This document shows, in pieces, positions 42,445 to 51,076 of a stretch of DNA of 64,000 bases. This stretch comes from Thermopolyspora sp040678635 (GTDB taxonomy: Bacteria > Actinomycetota > Actinomycetes > Streptosporangiales > Streptosporangiaceae), in the NCBI RefSeq assembly GCF_040678635.1, contig NZ_JBFATZ010000026.1, positions 1 through 64,000 on the forward strand, read 5' to 3'. Each line of letters starts with the position of its first letter. Position 1 is the first letter of the stretch. The notes under the pieces were generated by a model. The model was not told the DNA's origin. It worked only from the letters and a program-made list of their open reading frames with translations, and did no database searches. Position numbers and translations under genes: made by a program.

Positions 42445-42686
42445 CCATGAGCAGGGATCCGCTGTTCGGCAGGGCCTACGGGGCCCGACGTGACCCGCAC
42501 GGGCCGAAGCCGGAGGACGCCGAGGTGCTCAGGACCGACAGGCTCCTGAGCATGCTCGCCCGCCGGGAGCACGGCCCGTGGGGCGCGGGCGCCAGGACCG
42601 GCGACGCGGCCATCCGGCTGCTCACCGCCCTGGTCAACGACGTCGATCAGCGGCTTTCCTCGGTGTCGATCACGCCGTCGACGTAG
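42441..42686 (+). CDS. Small RsdA-like putative anti-sigma factor
   Basis: An 81-residue protein whose GTG overlaps the sigma factor stop (GTGA); ATG 42447 would remove two residues. The core EVLRTDRLLSMLARRE followed by DAAIRLLTALVNDVD resembles the sigma-binding N-terminus of mycobacterial RsdA (a conserved RTD-LL-AL pattern, from memory). RsdA is a membrane protein with a long C-terminal part; here no transmembrane helix exists and the frame ends right after the binding segment. It may be a minimal cytoplasmic anti-sigma factor or a truncated one. The 3' end overlaps the convergent DUF5319 gene by 40 bases. Confidence 0.55.
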   Translation: MTMSRDPLFGRAYGARRDPHGPKPEDAEVLRTDRLLSMLARREHGPWGAGARTGDAAIRLLTALVNDVDQRLSSVSITPST

Positions 42687-43045
42687 CCGCGGGCGTAATC
42701 CCAGCTCACATAGTCCGCCGGATCGGGCTGAAAGGCCGGCTCGTGAACCTGTGGCCGGCCTTCTTGGATCATCTGCCGCAAATTGCCGCGCAGCAGATCC
42801 CAGTCGAAGTAGTGCTGCTCTCCGCACTCCGGGCACTCCAGCACCAAACCGAGGACCCCTTGCGGCTCCAGCAGGGAACGGAAGACCTCCACGTCGGCGA
42901 GGTCGCTGAGGGCCTCCTGCCGTTCCGAGCTGCTCAGCGGATCGGCGTTCTCGGCTTCGCCGAGCGCGGCGGCGGGATCGTTCGGGTCATCCGCGAACGG
43001 ATCGCGGGGGACGTCTTCCAGCACGGATCCCACCCTATGACGCAT
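42647..43045 (-). CDS. DUF5319 family protein
   Basis: A 132-residue acidic protein, orthologous in place and sequence to mycobacterial Rv3412. Family features are RDPFADDPNDPA near the start, ADVEVFRSLLEPQG, a CPECGEQHYFDWDLLR segment (C-x2-C), and PADYVSWDYARGYVDG. The function is unknown. The pairing with the SigD-type sigma factor is conserved across actinobacteria. The start is uncertain: ATG 43045 or GTG 43024; the family usually begins just before the DPFADDP motif. Confidence 0.85.
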   Translation of the reverse strand: MRHRVGSVLEDVPRDPFADDPNDPAAALGEAENADPLSSSERQEALSDLADVEVFRSLLEPQGVLGLVLECPECGEQHYFDWDLLRGNLRQMIQEGRPQVHEPAFQPDPADYVSWDYARGYVDGVIDTEESR

Positions 43046-43212
43046 GCACCGGGTCTCGTCGAGTGCTATCGCCGACCGCATTGATCGATGAAGTTGGACA
43101 TGGAGGCGGCGAATGCCATACTAATTCGCGCACGCACGGTAATTATCCGGTCGCGGATTGTTGCCGATGCCGCTTCCGTATCGGGGCTTTTCAGCTTTTC
43201 AGGGGGAAACAG

Positions 43213-43413
43213 ATGCTCCGCCGTCTTCTCATCGCCTCGGCCTGTGCCGGGGCCGTATTCCTGACTCCGGTCGCCGTCCAGGCCGACTCGCCCGAGCCGA
43301 CCGACTCGCATTGGCTCGTCGATCTGACGGGCCCCGACTCGGATGAATCGGACGATCGGCCGAGCGACCCGATCAGCAGGCTCCTCGGAAGGCTGCTCGG
43401 CAGCTTCGGCTAG
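43213..43413 (+). CDS. Small secreted acidic protein
   Basis: A 66-residue product with AGGGGG seven bases before the ATG. Residues 1-24 are a signal peptide (RRLLIASACAGAVFLTPVAVQA-D, shown in part). The mature 42 residues are acidic (DSDESDDRPSD) and end with a hydrophobic/basic amphipathic stretch, ISRLLGRLLGSFG. No family is recognised. It differs from the cysteine-containing peptides at 47.5-49.6 kb but shares their size and style. Confidence 0.65.
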   Translation: MLRRLLIASACAGAVFLTPVAVQADSPEPTDSHWLVDLTGPDSDESDDRPSDPISRLLGRLLGSFG

Positions 43414-43456
43414 GGCGGGATGCGGCGGAGCGGCCGGCCCGCGCGGCCGCTCCCGG

Positions 43457-43545
43457 CTCACGTGGGGCGCTCACCCGGGCGCTCAACCCGGGGCACTCAA
43501 CCCGGGCTCACATGGGGCACTCACATGGGGCGCTCACATGGGCCG
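43457..43545. repeat. Seven degenerate 11-14-bp tandem repeats
   Basis: Units follow CTCACATGGGGC(A/G) or CTCAACCCGGGG. The last unit contains the stop codon of the minus-strand regulator gene (TGA at 43536-43534), so the array runs into its coding end (HRPM). The rest of 43414-43456 is GC-rich and shows nothing else. Confidence 0.8.
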
Positions 43546-44571
43546 ATGGCTCCCGCCGCAGACGCTCAGCCACCCCCGGCGCGTCGCCTCGACTCCCGCG
43601 TGGAAGCGCGAGCGGGCGCCCAGCTCGGCCATCGCCTCGGCGAACCTGCTGCGGACGGTCCGCACGCAGACGCCGAGGTGCCGGGCGATCATCTCATCCG
43701 ACATCCCCTGGGCCGCCAGCCGCAGGACCCGGACCACCCCGTCCTTGCGTTCGGGCCGCGACAGCGGCACGGCCCTCGCCCACAGCTCCTCGAACAACGC
43801 CCGCAGCACGGACACCATCAGCGGGGAGCGCACCAGGCAGAAGTGGTACGCGCTGTCGGGCAGGTTGCCTCCCCACTGCACGGGCAGCCACGCCGCGTCG
43901 TCGCCGATCGCCACATACCAGCTCGGCAGCCGGTCGAGGGTCCGGATCCGGGCCCGCGCGTCGGTGAGCCGGGTGAGCAGGTCGTGCGCGCCCGGCAGGG
44001 TCACCGTGCAGACCGGCAGGATCACCCGGGAGGAGATCACCCCCTCGCGCTGGGCGCGCACCCACTCGTCGGCGTACTTGTGCGCCAGGTCGTGCACGGT
44101 CCGGTGGTCGGGGATCACCGAGATCAGATCCGCGGGCGGCCGCGCCATCGCGACCTCGGACATGGTGGCGCGCAGCGCGTCCGCGCCGCTGATCAGATCG
44201 ACCGCGAGCCGTGCGCCGTGGTAGTCCTGCCCGGCGTCGTGGTGCCGGGCCAGCATGCGCACCGAGGCCAGCAGCTCGTCGATCCGGCGGCTCTCCGCGG
44301 CGATCCGGTCCAGGCGGGGGGCGATCAGGCGGCCGAGCGCGGCGGCCGGATGGCGGGCGAGGTAGCGACCGTTGCAGTCCTCGACGATGCCGAGCCGTAC
44401 CAGGGTCCGCAGGTCCGGCTCGACGCGGCCCTCGGGCCGGTCCACCGCCTCGGCCACCTCGGCCGCGCACGCCAGGCGCAGGCGCAGCAACGCGATGTAG
44501 ACGGCGGCCTGGGACGCGGTCAGGCCGAGAGGCTGCAGCAGGTCCTCGATCATTTGGGTCTGGGGGCGCAT
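43534..44571 (-). CDS. LuxR-type regulator with TrmB-like N-terminal domain
   Basis: A 345-residue protein. The N-terminus has a winged-helix, TrmB-like domain (LTASQAAVYIALLRLRLACAAEVAEAV). The middle is a phospholipase-D-like effector region seen in such regulators. The C-terminal LuxR helix-turn-helix is RLAAQGMSDEMIARHLGVCVRTVRSRF (about residues 290-316). Related Streptomyces proteins sit by many secondary-metabolism genes. ATG 44571 has GGAG eight bases upstream. No obvious target is adjacent; it may act on distant genes. Confidence 0.8.
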   Translation of the reverse strand: MRPQTQMIEDLLQPLGLTASQAAVYIALLRLRLACAAEVAEAVDRPEGRVEPDLRTLVRLGIVEDCNGRYLARHPAAALGRLIAPRLDRIAAESRRIDELLASVRMLARHHDAGQDYHGARLAVDLISGADALRATMSEVAMARPPADLISVIPDHRTVHDLAHKYADEWVRAQREGVISSRVILPVCTVTLPGAHDLLTRLTDARARIRTLDRLPSWYVAIGDDAAWLPVQWGGNLPDSAYHFCLVRSPLMVSVLRALFEELWARAVPLSRPERKDGVVRVLRLAAQGMSDEMIARHLGVCVRTVRSRFAEAMAELGARSRFHAGVEATRRGWLSVCGGSHRPM

Positions 44572-44925
44572 GACCGACTCCAAGTGTCACAGAGAGTGTC
44601 GTGAGAGTAACTCGACTTCTCCCTCTTGTCCGCCGGTCCCCGCCTTTGTGAGCGATCGGATACAGGTTGCTGCATCTGCACCTTCTCACCTTGCGGGCAA
44701 AGCATCGACACGTGGAGCATTACGGTACGTGGCGACGAATGCACGCTCGGCGGTCATTCGAGCGCGGAGGGGGTCTTATGGCCGCCGGACCGCGGCCTTG
44801 TCGTCACCACAGGGGGATCGGACGCGTCCGTCGTCCGGTCCCCCACGTTCGTGAAAACACGTCCGTGAACATGTCTGTGCAACACGCCTGCGAAGGCACG
44901 CCTGCGAAACACGTCTGTCAAAAGA
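44572..44925. other. Intergenic region with degenerate tandem repeats
   Basis: No gene is supported on either strand. The right part (about 44850-44920) has five degenerate 12-14-bp units of the kind AACACGTCTGTGC / AACACGCCTGCGA. The left part should hold the promoter of the LuxR gene. It ends at the groEL terminator. Confidence 0.5.
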
Positions 44926-44964
44926 CACACGGCTCGCACCCCATCCAGGGGCGCGAGCCGTGTG
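44926..44964 (-). terminator. Rho-independent terminator of groEL
   Basis: A 12-bp perfect stem (CACACGGCTCGC / GCGAGCCGTGTG) with a 15-base loop lies 43 bases beyond the groEL stop. On the minus strand it is followed by TCTTTTG. Confidence 0.8.
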
Positions 44965-45007
44965 CGATAAGGCGCTCTGGTCGTGCGCTCGCTCAGCGGG
45001 CGCTCGC

Positions 45008-46633
<1,626 letters not shown>

Positions 46634-46691
46634 TAAGCACTCCTATTCGTTGCGACGCTCCACGTCGCGTTCGAGCGGCTTGAGCGCATCA

Positions 46692-46717
46692 GAGCCCCGG
46701 GCGTTGGCCCGGGGCTC
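46692..46717 (-). terminator. Intercistronic stem-loop between groES and groEL
   Basis: A perfect 10-bp stem (GAGCCCCGGG / CCCGGGGCTC) with a six-base loop. No T-run follows, so it is more likely an RNA-processing or attenuating hairpin that adjusts the groES:groEL ratio. Confidence 0.6.
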
Positions 46718-46748
46718 GACACGTCATCGCGATATGGCTCGGCGAGCT

Positions 46749-47060
46749 TTACTTCTCGATGATGGCGAGCACGTCGCGGGCGGAGAGCACGAGGTACTCC
46801 TCGCCGCCGTACTTCACCTCGGTGCCGCCGTACTTGCTGTACAGGACGATGTCGCCCTCGGAGACGTCGAGCGGGATGCGCTTTTCGCCATCCTCGTCCC
46901 AGTTGCCCGGGCCCACCGCGAGCACCTTGCCCTCCTGGGGCTTCTCCTTGGCCGTGTCAGGGATGACCAGCCCGGAGGCGGTCGTCTGCTCGGCCTCGAG
47001 CGGCTGGACCACGATGCGGTCCCCGAGCGGCTTAACCGGAACCTTGGTGGCGGTCGTCAC
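46749..47060 (-). CDS. groES: 10-kDa co-chaperonin GroES
   Basis: A 103-residue protein with the family start VKPLGDRIVVQPLEAEQTTASG (mobile loop about residues 24-38), GWVIPDTAKEKPQEG-like region (LVIPDTAKEKPQEGKVLAVG), and the roof loop GDIVLYSKYGG. It caps the GroEL ring. GTG start with GGGGAGG upstream. First gene of the groES-groEL operon, controlled by the CIRCE site at 47151-47177. Confidence 0.97.
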   Translation of the reverse strand: MTTATKVPVKPLGDRIVVQPLEAEQTTASGLVIPDTAKEKPQEGKVLAVGPGNWDEDGEKRIPLDVSEGDIVLYSKYGGTEVKYGGEEYLVLSARDVLAIIEK

Positions 47061-47150
47061 GATCGGACCTCCCCTTCAGATTGCGTCGTTGAGCTGAAGA
47101 GGCGACCAGCCGGCCTGCCGTCGCGGGTGTCAGACCTGCCTCGTCGCTTG

Positions 47151-47177
47151 GTTGGCACTCTCACGTCGAGAGTGCCA
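47151..47177 (-). promoter_or_regulatory. CIRCE operator (HrcA site)
   Basis: TTGGCACTC-N9-GAGTGCCAA, a perfect inverted repeat, matches the CIRCE consensus TTAGCACTC-N9-GAGTGCTAA except for one symmetrical position in each arm. HrcA repressor binding here keeps the operon low without heat stress. Confidence 0.93.
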
Positions 47178-47183
47178 ACACGA

Positions 47184-47212
47184 AACAGTATGCAAGCGGC
47201 TCAGCACAGTCA
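47184..47212 (-). promoter_or_regulatory. groESL promoter
   Basis: On the minus strand TTGACT (47212-47207) and TACTGT (47189-47184) are spaced by 17 bases, a sigma-70 type promoter. The CIRCE element starts seven bases downstream of the -10. Confidence 0.75.
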
Positions 47213-47545
47213 ACACGAACCCGCCACGCAGGTCAGGAAGCATGATCAGCTTTGCTCGGGCCGAGCTCCGCACGGCGGGGACGGGGCCGGAGGCGGGCGC
47301 GAGCGGTCCTCACCGAGTCCCGCTGGAGTCTTTGTCCTCGACGGGGGTTCGCCAGACGGATATCGCGTACAACGCGAAAAACGTCATCCCAAAAGTCCAT
47401 TTTTGCGGCATTCATCCACTTGTGCATGCTTAGCATTTCTTTACAGCCATTCGCTTGCCATTCGAGCGAAGTGCGATGTCTACTGATACCGCTCAGACTT
47501 CATGAAGGAATGGGCCACAGCAATCAGAACACTCAGGGGAAAGAA
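47213..47545 (+). other. Upstream region of the small secreted protein array
   Basis: No gene is supported. The right part becomes AT-rich and holds TTGCCA (near 47454), shared with the regions before the paralogous genes, and GGGGAAAG ahead of the first ATG. Confidence 0.4.
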
Positions 47546-47788
47546 ATGCTCAAGAAGTTCCTCGCCGTAGGCGCTGTCGCCGGTATCGCGGGCTTCGGTC
47601 TCGCCACCCCCGCCCAGGCGGGCCCGTGGCCGCCCTCGCACATTAACACCTCGTCGCAGAACGACAATGTTCTCGTCTGTGGCAACTCGGTCATCGGCGA
47701 CATCACCCTCGGCCTCATCACCCTCGGTCCTCTGACCAACGGGGGCAACGACGCCACGGACTGCAGCTTCAAGGCCGTTCAGAACTAG
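47546..47788 (+). CDS. Small secreted two-cysteine protein, paralogue 1
   Basis: An 80-residue protein with AGGGGAAAG before the ATG. Signal peptide MLKKFLAVGAVAGIAG..., cleavage near AQA-G (residue 25). The mature part carries SSQNDNVLVCGNSVIGDI and ends DCSFKAVQN. The two cysteines, C45 and C73, are 28 residues apart. The small size, Asn/Gly/Val-rich strands and CGN motif recall chaplins, but the chaplin sequence pattern is not met. Function unknown; a surface-active or wall-associated protein, possibly disulfide-bonded, is my inference. Confidence 0.75.
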   Translation: MLKKFLAVGAVAGIAGFGLATPAQAGPWPPSHINTSSQNDNVLVCGNSVIGDITLGLITLGPLTNGGNDATDCSFKAVQN

Positions 47789-48181
47789 TAACCGGCACCA
47801 GTAAAAGGCACTGGTAGCCGACCTAGTGGCCGACGCCGTCCGGCGGTCCCGCCGGCGGTCGTCCTCACGCACACGTCTCGGGCAAAGAATCGGGCTCGTG
47901 CCGGGAAAGCTTCGACCGCACACCCGGGCCGGCGGACGCGCGAATCCCGGATGATTCGCGAAAGGCCGGAAGGAATGGTGGGCGCTCTTCCGAAGCGGGG
48001 GCGCCCACTTTTCATGCCCGATGGGCGACATTCCGTCCATACCATTCGGAAGCGGTTTGGTCTTTTTTTACGATGTCGCACCGGGCCGTCTGCTTGCTAT
48101 CTGGTTCGCACCTGGATTAACTGATTCCCGCTCGGCCATCAAGTGGTTCGAGCCGAAATCTCAATCGATCGGGAGATTGAC
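47789..48181 (+). other. Interval between paralogues 1 and 2: stem-loop and promoter
   Basis: No gene. A stem CCGGCGG-TC-CCGCCGG (47840-47855) probably ends transcript 1. Near 48092 TTGCTA is followed after 17 bases by TTAACT (48115-48120), a promoter for paralogue 2 also found in related form before paralogue 3. The leader contains GGTTCGAGCCGAAAT, which recurs before the later copies. Confidence 0.5.
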
Positions 48182-48427
48182 ATGCTGAAGAAGCTCGTAC
48201 TCGGAGGCGTTGCGCTCACGGCCCTCACTGGAGGTCTCGCCACCCCGGCCATGGCGAACCCCTGGGACGGTCGCACCGTCAACGTGTCAGAGCAGAACGG
48301 CAATGTGACCGTCTGCGGCAACAAGGCCATCGGCGACATCACGGTCGCCATCCTCAACCTCAACCCGGTGACCACGGCCGACCGCGAGCCGGTGGACTGT
48401 GGCATCCAGGTCCTGCAGCGTCACTGA
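48182..48427 (+). CDS. Small secreted two-cysteine protein, paralogue 2
   Basis: An 81-residue protein; CGGGAGAT lies just upstream of the ATG. Signal peptide MLKKLVLGGVALTALTG, cleavage near AMA-N (residue 26). The mature sequence has SEQNGNVTVCGNKAIGDI and then TADREPVDCGIQVLQ. C45 and C73 keep the 28-residue spacing. It is closest to paralogue 3 in the second half (ADREPV-[DN]CG-[IV]QV). No membrane segment follows the signal peptide, so it should be released or wall-bound. Confidence 0.78.
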   Translation: MLKKLVLGGVALTALTGGLATPAMANPWDGRTVNVSEQNGNVTVCGNKAIGDITVAILNLNPVTTADREPVDCGIQVLQRH

Positions 48428-48614
48428 TCCGGCGCCCCTTCCCCGGCCCGCAGGTCGGACGGGAGTCACGGGGACGACCGGGTCCGCGCGCCGGCGAGGG
48501 CGCCAGGACCGAGGTCGCGAGGGACATCGGCGTCAGAGAGCTGTGTCGCCGGACAGTGAGGGATGAATGACCTCTTCGCGGGGGTTCTGCCTGAATTCAT
48601 AGACCGGTGCACCG
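48428..48614 (+). other. Intergenic region after paralogue 2
   Basis: No gene or clear signal beyond GC-rich sequence; the transcript probably ends at the stem-loop at 48615-48647. Confidence 0.4.
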
Positions 48615-48647
48615 GAGCGGCATCGCGGCGAGACCGCGGTGCCGCTC
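48615..48647 (+). terminator. Terminator after paralogue 2
   Basis: Arms GAGCGGCATCGCGG and CCGCGGTGCCGCTC pair at 13 of 14 positions with a short loop, followed by TTT. Confidence 0.65.
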
Positions 48648-48846
48648 TTTCGCGTTCGGGACCGACGAAACGCCCGAGCGGCACAAATGGGCGGAGATGC
48701 CAGAACATTCTTTTCGCTGACGCTTTCTTTACGCCGCGGTACGCATAATCCGCTTGCCATCCGCCGCCGCACTGGATTCACTTGCCTTCGGTTCGAGCCG
48801 GGAACGGTTCGCATCGGAATCGAAACTCGATCTCAAGGAGACCGAC

Positions 48847-49056
48847 ATGCTCAAGAAGCTTGTGCTGGGCACCGCCGCCCTGGCCGCTTTCTCGACCGTG
48901 GGCGTCACGGGCACGGCCATGGCCGGCGCCGACCACACGGCCATCTGCGGCAACCAGGCGATCGGCGACATCCTCGTTCCCATCATCCCGCTCACCCCGG
49001 TGACCAGCGCGGACCGGGAGCCGGTGAACTGCGGCGTCCAGGTGCACAACGGCTAG
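48847..49056 (+). CDS. Small secreted two-cysteine protein, paralogue 3
   Basis: A 69-residue protein with AAGGAG six to seven bases before the ATG. Signal peptide MLKKLVLGTAALAAF, cleavage near AMA-G (residue 26). The mature part is the shortest of the four: HTAICGNQAIGDILVP ... TSADREPVNCGVQV. C34 and C62 are 28 residues apart, as in the others. An upstream TTGCCA-N17-TTCACT element (near 48762-48790) resembles the promoter of paralogue 2. Confidence 0.78.
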   Translation: MLKKLVLGTAALAAFSTVGVTGTAMAGADHTAICGNQAIGDILVPIIPLTPVTSADREPVNCGVQVHNG

Positions 49057-49151
49057 TACGGGAATAATCATCCCGATCCGTCTATCGGATTGCGCCCGAT
49101 GAGACCGCTTATTCCGTAGACGACCCCTGGGCCGGCAGGCCGAGACGTACC

Positions 49152-49197
49152 GAAAAAGAACGAACACCGCGCCGAGGCACGGTGTTCGTTCTTTTTC
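49152..49197. terminator. Bidirectional terminator after paralogue 3
   Basis: An 18-bp perfect stem (GAAAAAGAACGAACACCG and its complement) with a ten-base loop. The A-run on the left and T-run on the right allow termination in both directions. Confidence 0.88.
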
Positions 49198-49354
49198 GAC
49201 CGGACTTTGATCGGACAACGCATTGCGGTTTCTTTGGTAAAGCGCGATGCGTGTCGCTTGATATCGCCCGCACAGGGCGGTCTACTAACTCACGGCCCGG
49301 CAACCGCAGGTGTTCCGGGCCGAAATTCCGACCGACATCGATGAGGAGACCTCC

Positions 49355-49606
49355 GTGCTCAAGAAGATCGTTCTCGGCGGGGCGGCCGCGGCCGCGTTCG
49401 CCGGTCTCGGTTTCGTCCCTCCGGCGCACGCCGACAAGCACCCGGTGCACAGAAAAGGCATCAACATCGCGCAGCAGTCCGGAAACGTGGTCGTCTGCGG
49501 CAACCGCGGCATCGACGAGGTCCTCGTCCTCGTCGCCCCGCTCACCCCGGTCACGCCCGTCAACCGTGACCGTGTGGACTGCGGCGTCCGCAAGGTCCAG
49601 TACTGA
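49355..49606 (+). CDS. Small secreted two-cysteine protein, paralogue 4
   Basis: An 83-residue protein from a GTG start, with GAGGAG eight bases upstream. Signal peptide MLKKIVLGGAAAAAFAG, cleavage near AHA-D (residue 27). The mature part begins with a basic segment (DKHPVHRKG) absent from the others, then QQSGNVVVCGNRGIDEV and VNRDRVDCGVRKVQY. C48 and C76 retain the 28-residue spacing. It is the most divergent copy. The leader (CCGGGCCGAAATTCCGAC) resembles those of paralogues 2 and 3. Confidence 0.75.
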   Translation: MLKKIVLGGAAAAAFAGLGFVPPAHADKHPVHRKGINIAQQSGNVVVCGNRGIDEVLVLVAPLTPVTPVNRDRVDCGVRKVQY

Positions 49607-49665
49607 AGACCCGGGTAGCGAAAACCTGGGTAGCAAAGACCCGGGTGGCGAAAACCCGGTACTGA
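49607..49665 (+). repeat. Four 15-bp tandem repeats after paralogue 4
   Basis: Units of the form AGACCCGGGTAGCGA / AAACCTGGGTAGCAA follow the stop codon directly. The fourth is degenerate. Each contains CCCGGG or a near match, so alternative small stems can form. Confidence 0.85.
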
Positions 49666-49771
49666 ACGACACCTCGGAGGGTGGGCATCCTGGCAGAGGC
49701 CACGGTGTCCACCCTTCTCGCCGTCCGGCGGCGCCAGGGCCGCCGTGGCTCACCTCGCCTATAGTGCGGGG

Positions 49772-50986
49772 GTGGATCTCGACGCCTTCCTGACGCTCCT
49801 CACGCCCCGCGGGCAGCAGGCCCTGGCCGAGGCCGAGGCGCTCCTCGCCGAGGGCGGCGACGAGGTCCGGGCCGCCACGACGATGCGCAGGAGCCACGAC
49901 ACCGCGACCACCTCGGCGGCGCTGACCCAGGCCGCCCTGCGGCGGCGGGCGTCCCGCAAGTTCGGCGCCGACGCCGGGCGGATGTACTTCACGGCGGAGG
50001 GGCTGGAGCAGGCGACCCGGGCGGAGGTCGCCGACCACAGGGCGCGGCGGGTCGCCGCGCTCGGACAGGGCGGCGGCGTGGCCGACGTGTGCTGCGGGAT
50101 CGGCGGCGACCTGATCGCCTTCGCCCGGCACGGATGCGCGGTGGACGCGGTCGATCTCGACCCGCTGACGGCGGCCGTCGCCCGGGCGAACGCCGAGGCG
50201 CTCGGCCTGACGGGGGTCCGGGTCCGCCGGGCGGACGCCGCCGACGTCGATCCCGCCGCGTACGGGGTCGTGTTCGCCGATCCGGCGCGGCGTCGGCGGT
50301 CGGGGTCGCGGATCTTCGACCCGCTGGCGTACTCGCCGCCGTGGCCCGCCGTGCTTGAGCTCACCGGGTCGGCGGCGGCGGCCTGTGTGAAGGCGGCTCC
50401 CGGGCTGCCGTACGAGTTCGTCCCGGACGGCGCCGAGGTGGAATGGGTGTCCTTCGGCGGCGAGGTCAAGGAGGCCGTGCTCTGGCTGGGCGGCTTCCTC
50501 CCCGGACACGGCCCGCAACTCACCCGCCGGGCCACGCTGCTGCCGTACGGCGAGACGCTCACCGGGGTCGGCGCCCCGCGGCGGGCGGAGACCGGGCCCA
50601 TCGCGAGGTACCTCTACGAGCCCGACGGCGCCGCCATCCGGGCGGGCCTGGTGGCGGAGGTGGCCGATCTCGTCGGCGGCCGGCTCCTCGACCCGAACAT
50701 CGCCTACGTGACCGGCGACGACGCGGTCGATACCCCCTGGGCGTCCGGCTACGAGATCTCCGAGGTGCTGCCCTTCTCCGGCAAGCGGCTGCGCGCGGCG
50801 CTGCGCGAGCGCCACGTCGGCGAGCTGACCATCAAGAAGCGCGGCTCGGCGGTGGACGTCGAGCGGCTGCGCAAGGACCTGCGCCTCTCGGGAGACCGAT
50901 CCGCCGTCGTCGTGCTCACCCGAATCGTCGATAAGCCATATGCCATGATCTGCGCGCCTATGCGTAACCCGGCCGTCCACGGCTAG
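49772..50986 (+). CDS. SAM-dependent methyltransferase with THUMP-like domain
   Basis: A 404-residue protein. N-terminal helical segment DLDAFLTLLTPRGQQAL and RRRASRKFGADAGRMYFT precede the Rossmann methyltransferase: motif I VADVCCGIGGDLIAFA, DLDPLTAAVARANAEAL, and motif IV VFADPARR. The C-terminal region (GYEISEVLPFSGKRLRAAL ... GELTIKKRGSAVD) is the THUMP-like domain. The family is related to RNA-cap trimethylguanosine synthase-like enzymes and probably methylates RNA; the target is unknown. GTG 49772 matches the usual family start; GTG 49745 would add nine residues. Confidence 0.8.
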   Translation: MDLDAFLTLLTPRGQQALAEAEALLAEGGDEVRAATTMRRSHDTATTSAALTQAALRRRASRKFGADAGRMYFTAEGLEQATRAEVADHRARRVAALGQGGGVADVCCGIGGDLIAFARHGCAVDAVDLDPLTAAVARANAEALGLTGVRVRRADAADVDPAAYGVVFADPARRRRSGSRIFDPLAYSPPWPAVLELTGSAAAACVKAAPGLPYEFVPDGAEVEWVSFGGEVKEAVLWLGGFLPGHGPQLTRRATLLPYGETLTGVGAPRRAETGPIARYLYEPDGAAIRAGLVAEVADLVGGRLLDPNIAYVTGDDAVDTPWASGYEISEVLPFSGKRLRAALRERHVGELTIKKRGSAVDVERLRKDLRLSGDRSAVVVLTRIVDKPYAMICAPMRNPAVHG

Positions 50987-51076
50987 TCACGATCTTTCAA
51001 AGTCCGACGCGCGCCGCCGTGTCGCCCAGTACTACTGGTCAGCGCGCGTGCCGGCGTCGATCGAAGGAGCCCACCC

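Noticed and set aside
42441..42686. Chance overlap frame at the end of the sigma gene
   Set aside because: Considered noise at first; kept as a feature because the GTGA overlap and RTD-LL motif resemble RsdA.
49152..49197. Regulator operator
   Set aside because: The long stem flanked by A- and T-runs is the classic bidirectional terminator form.
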